Virus record (IMG/VR): IMGVR_UViG_3300023174_009222
Location: 1 to 38,295 of that record
Length of the DNA: 38,295 nucleotides
Strand: one strand, 5' to 3'
Origin: a virus
The notes beneath the pieces are model-generated. The model made no database searches, was not told the DNA's origin, and saw only the letters and a list, made by a program, of their open reading frames with translations. The number at the start of each line of letters is the position of its first letter. Position 1 is the stretch's first letter. Shown here piece after piece: positions 8,701-14,394 of this stretch. The position numbers and the translations under genes are program-made.

Positions 8701-9174
8701 GAAAAAATAGATGATAATTTAAATGATATTCCTATAATTTTAAAAACTTCAGACTATGACAAAAAAATTAAAAGTTTATTTAAAGAAACAGATAATTTAT
8801 TTTTTTTAGACAAAGGCGTGACAGATTCATACTCAGTTCATGGAAACTTAAGAGATAAGATTTTAAATATAATTATTTCTCGTTTAAATCTTACAGATTT
8901 TAGTAGAGAAAATAAAGAGTTAATTTTAAAAACAGTCGAAAGTTTACCTGAACACATGATTAGTTATCTAACTAACGATAAAAGAATTGAAAAATTCAAA
9001 GACTTGTTTTATAATTTAAGAACAAATGCTAGACAGAAGATGAATCAAAAAGTAGAAAAAATTAAAAAAGAAAAACCTATTGGTAATTTTATAAAGAAAA
9101 TAAAAGAAAAAATAATTGGTGACAGTTTCGTCTCATCGATAAATAATTTGGAATCAAAAAATTATTTTGATTAA
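5707..9174 (+). CDS. Large unknown protein, 1155 aa, with a W-x-SCMNL motif and LRR-like tail
   Basis: I do not recognise a function. Residues about 225-290 form the best-conserved-looking part: NWRSCMNLENG (from 240), then SSGLAAVYIT and YPLARILIKPM. I associate this W-x-SCMNL ... R-x-LIKP pattern with uncharacterised proteins of large phages. Residues about 295-500 are charged and helical. Residues about 860-990 hold short strand-rich units such as QLPEKIECKRLEI and IKLPEKMIIENLYV, resembling leucine-rich or beta-solenoid repeats. The N-terminus MAFIKKIKELSFINE, then I, has a candidate protease site. It is the longest plus-strand gene, follows a short AT-rich divergent gap and lacks a clear Shine-Dalgarno. 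The ferritin-like gene follows by 15 bases. No membrane segment is evident. Confidence 0.8.
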   Translation: MAFIKKIKELSFINEITSKQEIGDISPIINNLAEIKKLLDTEKRKFIFNSKEIDLDKISEGDFTNLLKNIEFKKALRSHFKKNSYFRNIILGSQNDEHGKRLFLKEFLKEKSLITRLFKKLNNGVFKRTIIYDISGRINKNIMNLTKDNEKVKKITKILIENGYKDVIFEIGSCYEGKTLTSINDAFEKIISSKDSEKDKDLIKEIKDFIGELDTVYDDNYKIIFTLETRKVASQSTRVNWRSCMNLENGVRREMVGSSISSGLAAVYITKVGDELKIDYPLARILIKPMIYEAKTGSNFNMKNITDEDIYYYLDKTYTSTNSIRTNINVSILDKFEKKVNEIIENVNKQKVEKLAERENKTKLIYNLQRKGEDRKQERYYADTVSKVEKDLTAQILLEKLKNKKDVNREEVFEYFKKNHNDEIIKLLMINNKDDIVKELLDKKYILPPEVDVYELGRIPDIDINKLTLNARDNKIKATNKSKQLNVNELIYKPVEGGKNNLEEIDKDTTVSVDNFTYLFNKKEGGKFKITNNLKYKGEEIKQTLEIGNKKIDINKYEQRGEVKIHSIESQASDEKLKRIKVTFSDFDKNFKYTLTDADISFTRKTNDENKSFFLVMNKNSIINSFPENYYLTLNFYHFEQIKYFYKNIFNILIKAQNEYIDNIYKKTNKSTEMSKTIMALDTLLLVENENRDFVKETLGINIFDKQIMATLLKKTKDILPLNLFIIAGESFLKNSSMGSENYIEQFEKIEDICKAYKININYVNDINEKPSHCQNINEFISDTFFNHNIKKDNFDLKKMSYIVLNDTGYISTAYILNQTFFKLDNINNVSKIKIIKLDKIMFLETNVNELIIDKKTIIKNDNVLIKGNGSIKNLIITDKKINKYEILTPIMEIKVNNCEGDTLDFSPSKVENISFKNVKINNLLVDKKDYNLYIDNCNQLPEKIECKRLEIENSNIKLPEKMIIENLYVKNSDVTNYSNIDVKACFSRFKKGLTISNEKIDDNLNDIPIILKTSDYDKKIKSLFKETDNLFFLDKGVTDSYSVHGNLRDKILNIIISRLNLTDFSRENKELILKTVESLPEHMISYLTNDKRIEKFKDLFYNLRTNARQKMNQKVEKIKKEKPIGNFIKKIKEKIIGDSFVSSINNLESKNYFD

Positions 9175-9189
9175 AAAAGGAGAATTATC

Positions 9190-10305
9190 ATGTTGGAAAA
9201 TAGCACCATCGATATGATCACCGGAATGGCTGGCAGAAATGTAAAAGTCGCCATTGATTTACTTCCTTCTGCAATTTCAGGCTTTATGTTACAAGAAGGA
9301 AAGAGAAAAGATATTGGCATGAAATCAGGTCATGAAATTCATTACGATTGGTCGTATTCTAATTTTGGCAATCCTGAATTTATGAACCTCTATAAGAAAG
9401 CAAAAAAAGGACAATGGGATTCAGACGATCTCAGTTGGCATACAGACGTTGATCCCACAAATTTAGAGATTCAAATTTTTCCAGAAAAACTTCAACCGAT
9501 GTATAATCATCCATCATACGCTAAATTATCAAGACAAGAAAAAGGACGAATGCTTCATTCCACAGTTTCTTGGTTATTGTCAAATTTTCTTCACGGTGAA
9601 CAAGGCGCACTATATGCTGCATCAATGACAGTGGAAGCCACTCCTTGGATGGGTGCTAAGTATTATGGATCCACGCAAGTTATGGATGAAGCACGTCATG
9701 TGGAAGTGTTTCAAAAATATCTCGATACAAAATTAAATAAACTCTACCAGATCAATGATAATCTTTTTGTAATCATTCATGCCTTAACCACTTCTTCTGA
9801 TTGGGATATTAAGTTTTTAGGAATGCAGATCATGATCGAAGGATTAGCTTTAGGCGCTTTTGGAATGTTATACAAATTTTCTAAAGAACCATTATTAAGA
9901 GAACTTTTAAAAAATGTCATTTCTGATGAAGCAAGACATGTGCATTATGGAGTGGAAGCTTTACGAGATTATTATACCAAAGAGATATCTGATCATAAGC
10001 GAAGAGAGCGAGAAGATTGGGCTTTTGAAGTCAGTAAACTTTTAAGAGATAGATTTCTTTTTCTTGAGTTCTATGAAGAAAATTTTGGTCACGCAATGAG
10101 TCGTAAAGCTTGGATCGATGTGGTGGTAAATTCAGAAATTATGAGTGAATTTAGACGAATGTTGTTTTCCAGATTGATTCCTAATTTAAAAGCCATTGGA
10201 CTCCTAACTGATCGTATTAAGCCAAGATATGAAGAGTTAGGACTTTTAAAATTTGAAGATGGAAAAGCTGCAGATAAAATTACTTTACACGATTTACTAT
10301 CTTAG
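9190..10305 (+). CDS. Ferritin-like diiron enzyme with two DEARH motifs
   Basis: 371 residues. Two half-sites are plain: E137 with D166-EARH-170, and E217 with D246-EARH-250, each pair 30 residues apart. This gives the six expected iron ligands E137, E167, H170, E217, E247 and H250 of the ferritin/RNR-R2/diiron-oxygenase fold. The length and the ISDEARHVHYGVEAL segment resemble the bacterial ferritin-like family of putative oxygenases rather than storage ferritins (about 170 aa) or a canonical NrdB, since no radical Tyr context or R1-binding tail is obvious. SD AAAGGAG (9176-9182) precedes ATG by 7 bases. By eye the gene is less AT-rich than its neighbours, suggesting acquisition from a bacterium. 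The substrate is unknown. Confidence 0.85.
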   Translation: MLENSTIDMITGMAGRNVKVAIDLLPSAISGFMLQEGKRKDIGMKSGHEIHYDWSYSNFGNPEFMNLYKKAKKGQWDSDDLSWHTDVDPTNLEIQIFPEKLQPMYNHPSYAKLSRQEKGRMLHSTVSWLLSNFLHGEQGALYAASMTVEATPWMGAKYYGSTQVMDEARHVEVFQKYLDTKLNKLYQINDNLFVIIHALTTSSDWDIKFLGMQIMIEGLALGAFGMLYKFSKEPLLRELLKNVISDEARHVHYGVEALRDYYTKEISDHKRREREDWAFEVSKLLRDRFLFLEFYEENFGHAMSRKAWIDVVVNSEIMSEFRRMLFSRLIPNLKAIGLLTDRIKPRYEELGLLKFEDGKAADKITLHDLLS

Positions 10306-10307
10306 AT

Positions 10308-10871
10308 TCATTCGAAAAATAAATCTGGATTCATATATACATTTTGATAACTTGCTTCTAAATGTAGATGTGGTCCAGTACTTCTTCCACTAATGCCAAC
10401 TCTACCAATCAATTGTCCTATTTCTACAAAATCTCCATATCGAACATAAACTTCAGAGAGATGAGCATATGTAAATCTAACATATATTGAATATTCAATA
10501 ATGATATATTTACCAATATTATCTTTATACCCTATTTCTATTACTTCTCCGCTTTTACTTGCTAATATCATATCACCTATTTTGGCTTCATAGTCTGTGC
10601 CCAAATGATATCTGCTAGGTGAAATGCCAAATTTTGAATTTATTTTTTTATTCTCTAATGGAAAGAGAAAATCATTTTCATTAAATACTATTTTTTTGAT
10701 ATCTTCTTTTTTGATATCTTGATCTCTAATGAATTCTTTATTTATCCATAAGCCTCTTTGTTCGTTATATCTTTGTGATCGTTCCGTGTCTATCTCTATT
10801 GTTTTTGGTATTTCTATTGGTTTTGCAGAAACAAATAGAAATAGCACAAGCACAATTATTATTTTGTTCAT
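10308..10871 (-). CDS. M23 (LytM-type) peptidase with signal peptide
   Basis: 187 residues. Residues 1-16 (MNKIIIVLVLFLFVSA) are a typical signal peptide. The M23 zinc site is complete: H89 and D93 in HLGTD, H137 in YAHLS, and H168/H170 in GPHLHLE. Such enzymes cut peptide cross-links in bacterial cell wall. A secreted form could act as an endolysin exported through the host Sec system, or be trimmed and carried by the particle. It ends 2 bases from the convergent ferritin-like gene and lies 21 bases downstream of the Pro-rich 256-aa gene; two membrane-protein genes (possible lysis partners) lie near by on the other strand. An AAGGAAAAAA sequence precedes the ATG. Confidence 0.85.
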   Translation of the reverse strand: MNKIIIVLVLFLFVSAKPIEIPKTIEIDTERSQRYNEQRGLWINKEFIRDQDIKKEDIKKIVFNENDFLFPLENKKINSKFGISPSRYHLGTDYEAKIGDMILASKSGEVIEIGYKDNIGKYIIIEYSIYVRFTYAHLSEVYVRYGDFVEIGQLIGRVGISGRSTGPHLHLEASYQNVYMNPDLFFE

Positions 10872-10892
10872 TTTTTTTCCTTTATTGTTTTG

Positions 10893-11663
10893 TTAAGAAA
10901 GTTTTTTAATTAACTCTGAAGAATTTTTTTGTGCCAATTTTATTTCTTTTTGAGTGGTTATTGGCATTTTTGGAAAATCTTTGAGATTAAAAATTTGATT
11001 TACGTTTGCCAAATTACTTTTAATCTGTTCTATTTTTTGATTTAAAGAATTTATGTTTTTAGAAAATCTAGCTCTCTTTGCTTTCATAGCAGTCTTTTTT
11101 AAATCTTTCATTCCTTTGGAATCTTTTTTGTTTTTTAAATCTTTTTGCACAATTTTAAAATTTTCTTTTAAACTGTTATGCATTGAAAAAAGATTTGATG
11201 GGCTTAAATTATCATATTCTTTTGAAGTTAAAAAACCATTTAATTTTTTATATTTTTCTTCTTTAGAATATTTACTTGGTTTAGTGTCATCTATTTTATT
11301 TAAAAACGAAATTGCACTAAGCATAGTTGATATTTTTTCTTTTTTTTCTATTATCTTAATAGACAAATTATCTATTTGTTCCGTTAATTTCACCAAAGAA
11401 GTTTCATCTGGCTTTTTAATTATTTGCTTTTCATCAACTTTGTCTTTGTTATCTTTTAATATTTTTTTTTCTCCATCTTCAGAAGGAGCAGAAGCACCTT
11501 CTTCTGGTGGTGGCGCATCAGTTGATGCATCACCTGGAGGTGGATCTTCTGATGGCGGTTCTTCTGGTGGAGTTTCAGTTGGTGAAGATGCTTCTGGCGC
11601 CGCTTCATTAGCTTCATAAATTATTTTTTCAGCAACTTCGTAATAAAAACGAAATCTATTCAT
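10893..11663 (-). CDS. Unknown protein, 256 aa, Pro/Glu-rich N-terminal half
   Basis: Residues about 18-66 are low-complexity Pro/Glu/Ala/Ser sequence (PPEEPPSEDPPPGDAS), followed by a Lys-rich helical region likely to form coiled coils (about 90-256). The first residues, MNRFRFYYEVAEKIIYE, then A, are aromatic-rich and end in a candidate protease site. There is no membrane segment and no recognised domain. A TATAAATA box lies 19 bases upstream. It is followed by the M23 peptidase and preceded by a 95-aa gene. An internal capsid protein is possible but inferred. Confidence 0.6.
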   Translation of the reverse strand: MNRFRFYYEVAEKIIYEANEAAPEASSPTETPPEEPPSEDPPPGDASTDAPPPEEGASAPSEDGEKKILKDNKDKVDEKQIIKKPDETSLVKLTEQIDNLSIKIIEKKEKISTMLSAISFLNKIDDTKPSKYSKEEKYKKLNGFLTSKEYDNLSPSNLFSMHNSLKENFKIVQKDLKNKKDSKGMKDLKKTAMKAKRARFSKNINSLNQKIEQIKSNLANVNQIFNLKDFPKMPITTQKEIKLAQKNSSELIKKLS

Positions 11664-11673
11664 AGTGTATAAA

Positions 11674-11961
11674 TTACTCTTTATTTATATTATTACTTAA
11701 TTCACTAATAATTTTTTCTGCTTTTTTTATTTCATCTTCAATCCATGGTTCAATTTCGCAACCCTGTGATTCAAACAATGTAAGTAAATTTTTTGTACTT
11801 TTAGAAATATTACGTAATTTATTTTTTACGTTTTCATCGATTTGAATTTCTTTTTCGCTTCTCTCATACAAAGGATTTCCAGTTATTGCATGCATTGATG
11901 GATTAGATAATTCCATAATTACTTTTTCATTAAAAATATCGTTTATCCATTTATCTTTCAT
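11674..11961 (-). CDS. Unknown small protein, 95 aa
   Basis: Short acidic helical protein with no recognised domain. The N-terminus MKDKWINDIFNE, then K, has the [I/L]-x-N-E site seen in several neighbours. SD AGAGG (11976-11972) stands 10 bases before ATG 11961, and a TATAAATA box directly precedes it. It lies 10 bases before the 256-aa gene, probably in the same transcript. Confidence 0.6.
   Translation of the reverse strand: MKDKWINDIFNEKVIMELSNPSMHAITGNPLYERSEKEIQIDENVKNKLRNISKSTKNLLTLFESQGCEIEPWIEDEIKKAEKIISELSNNINKE
11682..11689 (-). promoter_or_regulatory. TATAAATA, T4-type late promoter box
   Basis: Exact match to the T4 late promoter octamer on the minus strand, 18 bases upstream of the 256-aa gene start. 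It overlaps the last codons of the 95-aa gene, so part of the match may be coincidental coding sequence. It is followed by AAGAG, as in the second copy at 11978-11985. Confidence 0.4.
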
Positions 11962-11977
11962 AATTATAAAGCCTCTT

Positions 11978-11985
11978 TATTTATA
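11978..11985 (-). promoter_or_regulatory. TATAAATA, T4-type late promoter box
   Basis: Exact T4 late octamer on the minus strand, in the 128-base divergent gap 11962-12089 and 16 bases before the 95-aa gene start. The 13-mer TATAAATAAAGAG is identical to that at 11689-11677. A gp55-like sigma factor is encoded at 27260-27928, which would be the protein to read such a box. The remainder of the gap is AT-rich and holds only the plus-strand SD at about 12076. Confidence 0.45.
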
Positions 11986-12089
11986 AAAATTTAAAATATA
12001 TTTTCTTTAAATATTAAAAAAGTTTAAAAAAAATAAAAAAGATAAACAAATATTTACTTGTTTAAGAAAAAATATGAAAGGAGAAAAAA

Positions 12090-12842
12090 ATGTTTTTGGC
12101 TATTTCATTTATAAGTTCAGATTTCGTTGAAAAAATAATAGAAAAATATACTATAGAATTAATTTTAACTTTGTTTATAGCTAGAGGATTAGCTATCATT
12201 ATTAATTCTAAACTTTATCTTTTTATATTATATATTTCAAAAATGTTTTCTTCATCTTTATTTATATATTTATACTCTAAAGTTCTTAATCATAAAATTT
12301 TCAATTCTATTTATGAATTAAAAACAAAAAAATTTTTAAGATATGTAAAAAATGACACCAATAGAAAACAATTAGAGTTGGCAATTGACGCCACATTAAT
12401 AAATTTTTTAACTAAAGAAACTTTTTTAACAGCTGTCAATATAAATACACTTTTCTTTTCAACTAAAAATGAATTTATAACACTCTTAAGAATGGAAATT
12501 GAAACAGCTAGAAATGATCAAACTGCTGCTATTAGACAATTAGTAAATGAAAAAAAAGTGCACTCTTTATTTGCTAATAGATATTTGGCATGGACTGATA
12601 TGATTTATCAATGTTCTATAGATAGAGTTAAAGATTTACAAACATCTGATTTTAATAACTATAAAATATTTATTCAATTTTTATATATAGTTAGTGACAT
12701 GATAGTTATCTATATGGATCACGTAGCTTTAAACGTTAATGTATTCAAAATTCCAGAAACCAAACAAAAAAAAGGAGAAGATACCGATGGAAAACTCGAA
12801 CCAAAAAGAAGAAATAGTAAAAATTCAAAAAAAACTACTTGA
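12090..12842 (+). CDS. Membrane protein of unknown function, 250 aa
   Basis: The N-terminal 75 residues hold two hydrophobic segments (about 18-38 and 42-65), followed by a soluble helical domain, with a basic C-terminal tail (KRRNSKNSKKTT). SD GAAAGGAG (12075-12082) is strong. The last 56 bases overlap the start of the next plus-strand gene in another frame. No family was recognised. A lysis-related or virion/host membrane role is possible given the M23 peptidase near by, but there is no direct evidence. Confidence 0.65.
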   Translation: MFLAISFISSDFVEKIIEKYTIELILTLFIARGLAIIINSKLYLFILYISKMFSSSLFIYLYSKVLNHKIFNSIYELKTKKFLRYVKNDTNRKQLELAIDATLINFLTKETFLTAVNINTLFFSTKNEFITLLRMEIETARNDQTAAIRQLVNEKKVHSLFANRYLAWTDMIYQCSIDRVKDLQTSDFNNYKIFIQFLYIVSDMIVIYMDHVALNVNVFKIPETKQKKGEDTDGKLEPKRRNSKNSKKTT

Positions 12843-13332
12843 GTTAGATACAAAAATAAATAAAATAAACTCTGCTATAGATAAAGATAAAACTAAAAGC
12901 AAAAAACATAATTCAGAAGAATTTGACCTAAACAGAGTTTCAGAAAAAGCTTATAAAAGAACTTTTTGGTTAATGGTCTTCATAGTCTTAGGTGCTACCA
13001 TTGGAAACTCATTAGCCAGATGGCTACTAGATAGACCAGATCTTGAACTTATTCCAAGTAATGTTTTCGGATTTATTAAAGATGTGGCCTATATCTTTGT
13101 CATTCCAGTTTCCATTAAAATAGTTGGAGATAAATTACCTTTAATGATCGAAGCTTTTAAATTAGCAAGAGAAATGAGAAAAGATATAAAAAATGATCTT
13201 CAAGATGATGATGATGGATATAATAATAATCAATATGAAGATTATAATTATAGACAAAGTGATAATTCAAATAACAGTGATATGAATAATAACTCCAATA
13301 ATAATTCTAATGGACCTAGTGGTAATTTTTAA
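12787..13332 (+). CDS. Membrane protein with Asn-rich tail, 181 aa
   Basis: Start chosen at ATG 12787 because AAAGGAG lies 10 bases before it (12771-12777); a Met 16 codons upstream has no such site. Residues 1-45 are a charged helix, possibly a coiled coil. Hydrophobic segments follow at about 57-77 (FWLMVFIVLGATIGNSLA) and 95-112 (FIKDVAYIFVIPVSI). The tail (from about 140) is Asp/Asn/Tyr-rich low complexity. It overlaps the end of the 250-aa membrane gene, so the two proteins are probably made together. The topology would suit a holin-like or membrane-anchoring partner, but this is inference. The stop codon lies inside a perfect palindrome. Confidence 0.7.
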   Translation: MENSNQKEEIVKIQKKLLELDTKINKINSAIDKDKTKSKKHNSEEFDLNRVSEKAYKRTFWLMVFIVLGATIGNSLARWLLDRPDLELIPSNVFGFIKDVAYIFVIPVSIKIVGDKLPLMIEAFKLAREMRKDIKNDLQDDDDGYNNNQYEDYNYRQSDNSNNSDMNNNSNNNSNGPSGNF

Positions 13333-13345
13333 AAATTACCACTAG
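13316..13345. terminator. 30-bp perfect palindrome, likely bidirectional terminator
   Basis: Both arms read CTAGTGGTAATTTTT, giving a 30-bp perfect dyad with an AT-only centre. It contains the stop codon of the 181-aa gene (13330-13332) and lies between convergent genes (next minus-strand gene ends at 13402). The T-run in each arm would serve as the U-tract for a shorter CTAGTGGTAA hairpin on either strand. Confidence 0.55.
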
Positions 13346-13401
13346 ACAGTTTTATCCCAAGCCACAAAATAAAAAAAAACATAATAATTATTAAATATAT
13401 G

Positions 13402-14349
13402 TTAATCATTTGTTTTCTTTAAAGAAAATTCTTGTGGAAAAATCCATTCGTAAGGAATTCTCTTGGTTGGCTTTTTTACACCATGATTGATAGCGATATG
13501 TTTGTAAAAAAAACATAACTTATCTTCAAGATTCAAATATTTTTGTGCATACATTGGATTATCAGGATGTGCTGCCAACATATCAAGTAAATTAATCATC
13601 TCTTGACTGCCTTTACTAGTTGGAACATATTCACCATTAGGACCAATATCATAACTGGCTTTTCCCATATAATTTGGACAATCAAAAACCTGTTGCATGC
13701 CATCAAAAAAACCTGTACCACCGTGTAACACACTTTCAGGATCCACAAGATGTGGATGACTCATTGCCATATATCTTGCAGCATTCTTACAAGGATACAT
13801 AGGATTTCTAAAACCTTGTTCTGTCGCAAAATGTTCTGCCAATATCTTCGCAAATTCCATCATGGTATATGGTCTATCTCGCTTTTCAAGAATATGATGT
13901 AGTGCATCAGCTGCTTTCTTTGGACCAGTCAATAACCATTCTTTCACATTAGTATTCTTTGGATAATATATCTGGAAGAGATCAGAACGTGCATGGCGCT
14001 CATCTTTAAATCTAGCCTTTAACCCATCAATCCCTTTCTCATGAAGCGTCATCAGGGTCAACCAGTGCTCATTTGAGAAACTGTACAGAATGGTATACCA
14101 CAATTTATCTCTGTTATTTTTTATGGTTGGTAAAAAATCACAGTATGGATGTTCATGCCAATGAAGTCTATGAGAAAATATTTGATAGTCTTCTTTAAGA
14201 AGAGAGTCTTCACGTTTATCAAAAACTTTGCAGAACTCAAAAAATTTAGCAGTTCGTTCCTCTTGCGTCCAATTAGTCATCCAACTTTTTGTTGGTTTAC
14301 CTTTTTTATCAAGAGGTACTTCTATGGTATTATGATATTCAATGTTCAT
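13402..14349 (-). CDS. Unknown enzyme-like protein, 315 aa; weak likeness to phage thymine-hypermodification helical-domain proteins
   Basis: Soluble protein rich in Trp, His and Tyr, without repeats. The N-terminal third has RLHWHEHPYCDFLP (62-75); residues about 81-95 (DKLWYTILYSFSNEHW) and the part AARYMAMSHPHLVDPES with HGGTGFFDGMQQVF (about 193-224) recall the pattern of the helical domain found in 5-hmdU DNA kinases and related pyrophosphorylase-type proteins of hypermodifying phages. The match is by eye and weak; key motifs such as RFxNVYRE are not present. By eye it is less AT-rich than its neighbours, like the ferritin-like gene. No Shine-Dalgarno is visible, and the start codon is inside a hairpin arm. 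It stands alone between the palindrome and the 1409-aa gene. Confidence 0.7.
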   Translation of the reverse strand: MNIEYHNTIEVPLDKKGKPTKSWMTNWTQEERTAKFFEFCKVFDKREDSLLKEDYQIFSHRLHWHEHPYCDFLPTIKNNRDKLWYTILYSFSNEHWLTLMTLHEKGIDGLKARFKDERHARSDLFQIYYPKNTNVKEWLLTGPKKAADALHHILEKRDRPYTMMEFAKILAEHFATEQGFRNPMYPCKNAARYMAMSHPHLVDPESVLHGGTGFFDGMQQVFDCPNYMGKASYDIGPNGEYVPTSKGSQEMINLLDMLAAHPDNPMYAQKYLNLEDKLCFFYKHIAINHGVKKPTKRIPYEWIFPQEFSLKKTND

Positions 14350-14377
14350 TTATTATTTTATGAAAATGAACATTGAA
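14338..14377 (-). promoter_or_regulatory. Hairpin covering the start codon of the 315-aa gene
   Basis: A perfect 14-bp inverted repeat (TTCAATGTTCATTT at 14338-14351 and its complement at 14364-14377) with a 12-base loop. On the minus-strand RNA the 3' arm contains ATGAACATTGAA, that is the start codon and codons 2-4. No Shine-Dalgarno is visible upstream. Folding would block initiation on a transcript coming from the upstream 1409-aa gene, whereas an RNA starting inside the loop would be free. Confidence 0.6.
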
Positions 14378-14394
14378 ATGATCAAAAAACTTTT

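Noticed and set aside
9190-10305. Ribonucleotide reductase small subunit (NrdB)
   Set aside because: The iron ligands fit the superfamily, but no radical Tyr context or C-terminal NrdA-binding tail is seen, no NrdA is adjacent, and the double DEARH with VxxG is the ferritin-like oxygenase pattern.
11053-11619. Open plus-strand frame of 188 codons with a Gly/Ser-rich end
   Set aside because: It is antisense to the Pro/Glu-rich 256-aa gene; the Gly/Ser run is only the complement of the Pro codons, and there is no Shine-Dalgarno.
12739-12842. Possible programmed frameshift joining the two plus-strand membrane genes
   Set aside because: The second gene has its own Shine-Dalgarno AAAGGAG and ATG at 12787; no slippery site is needed.
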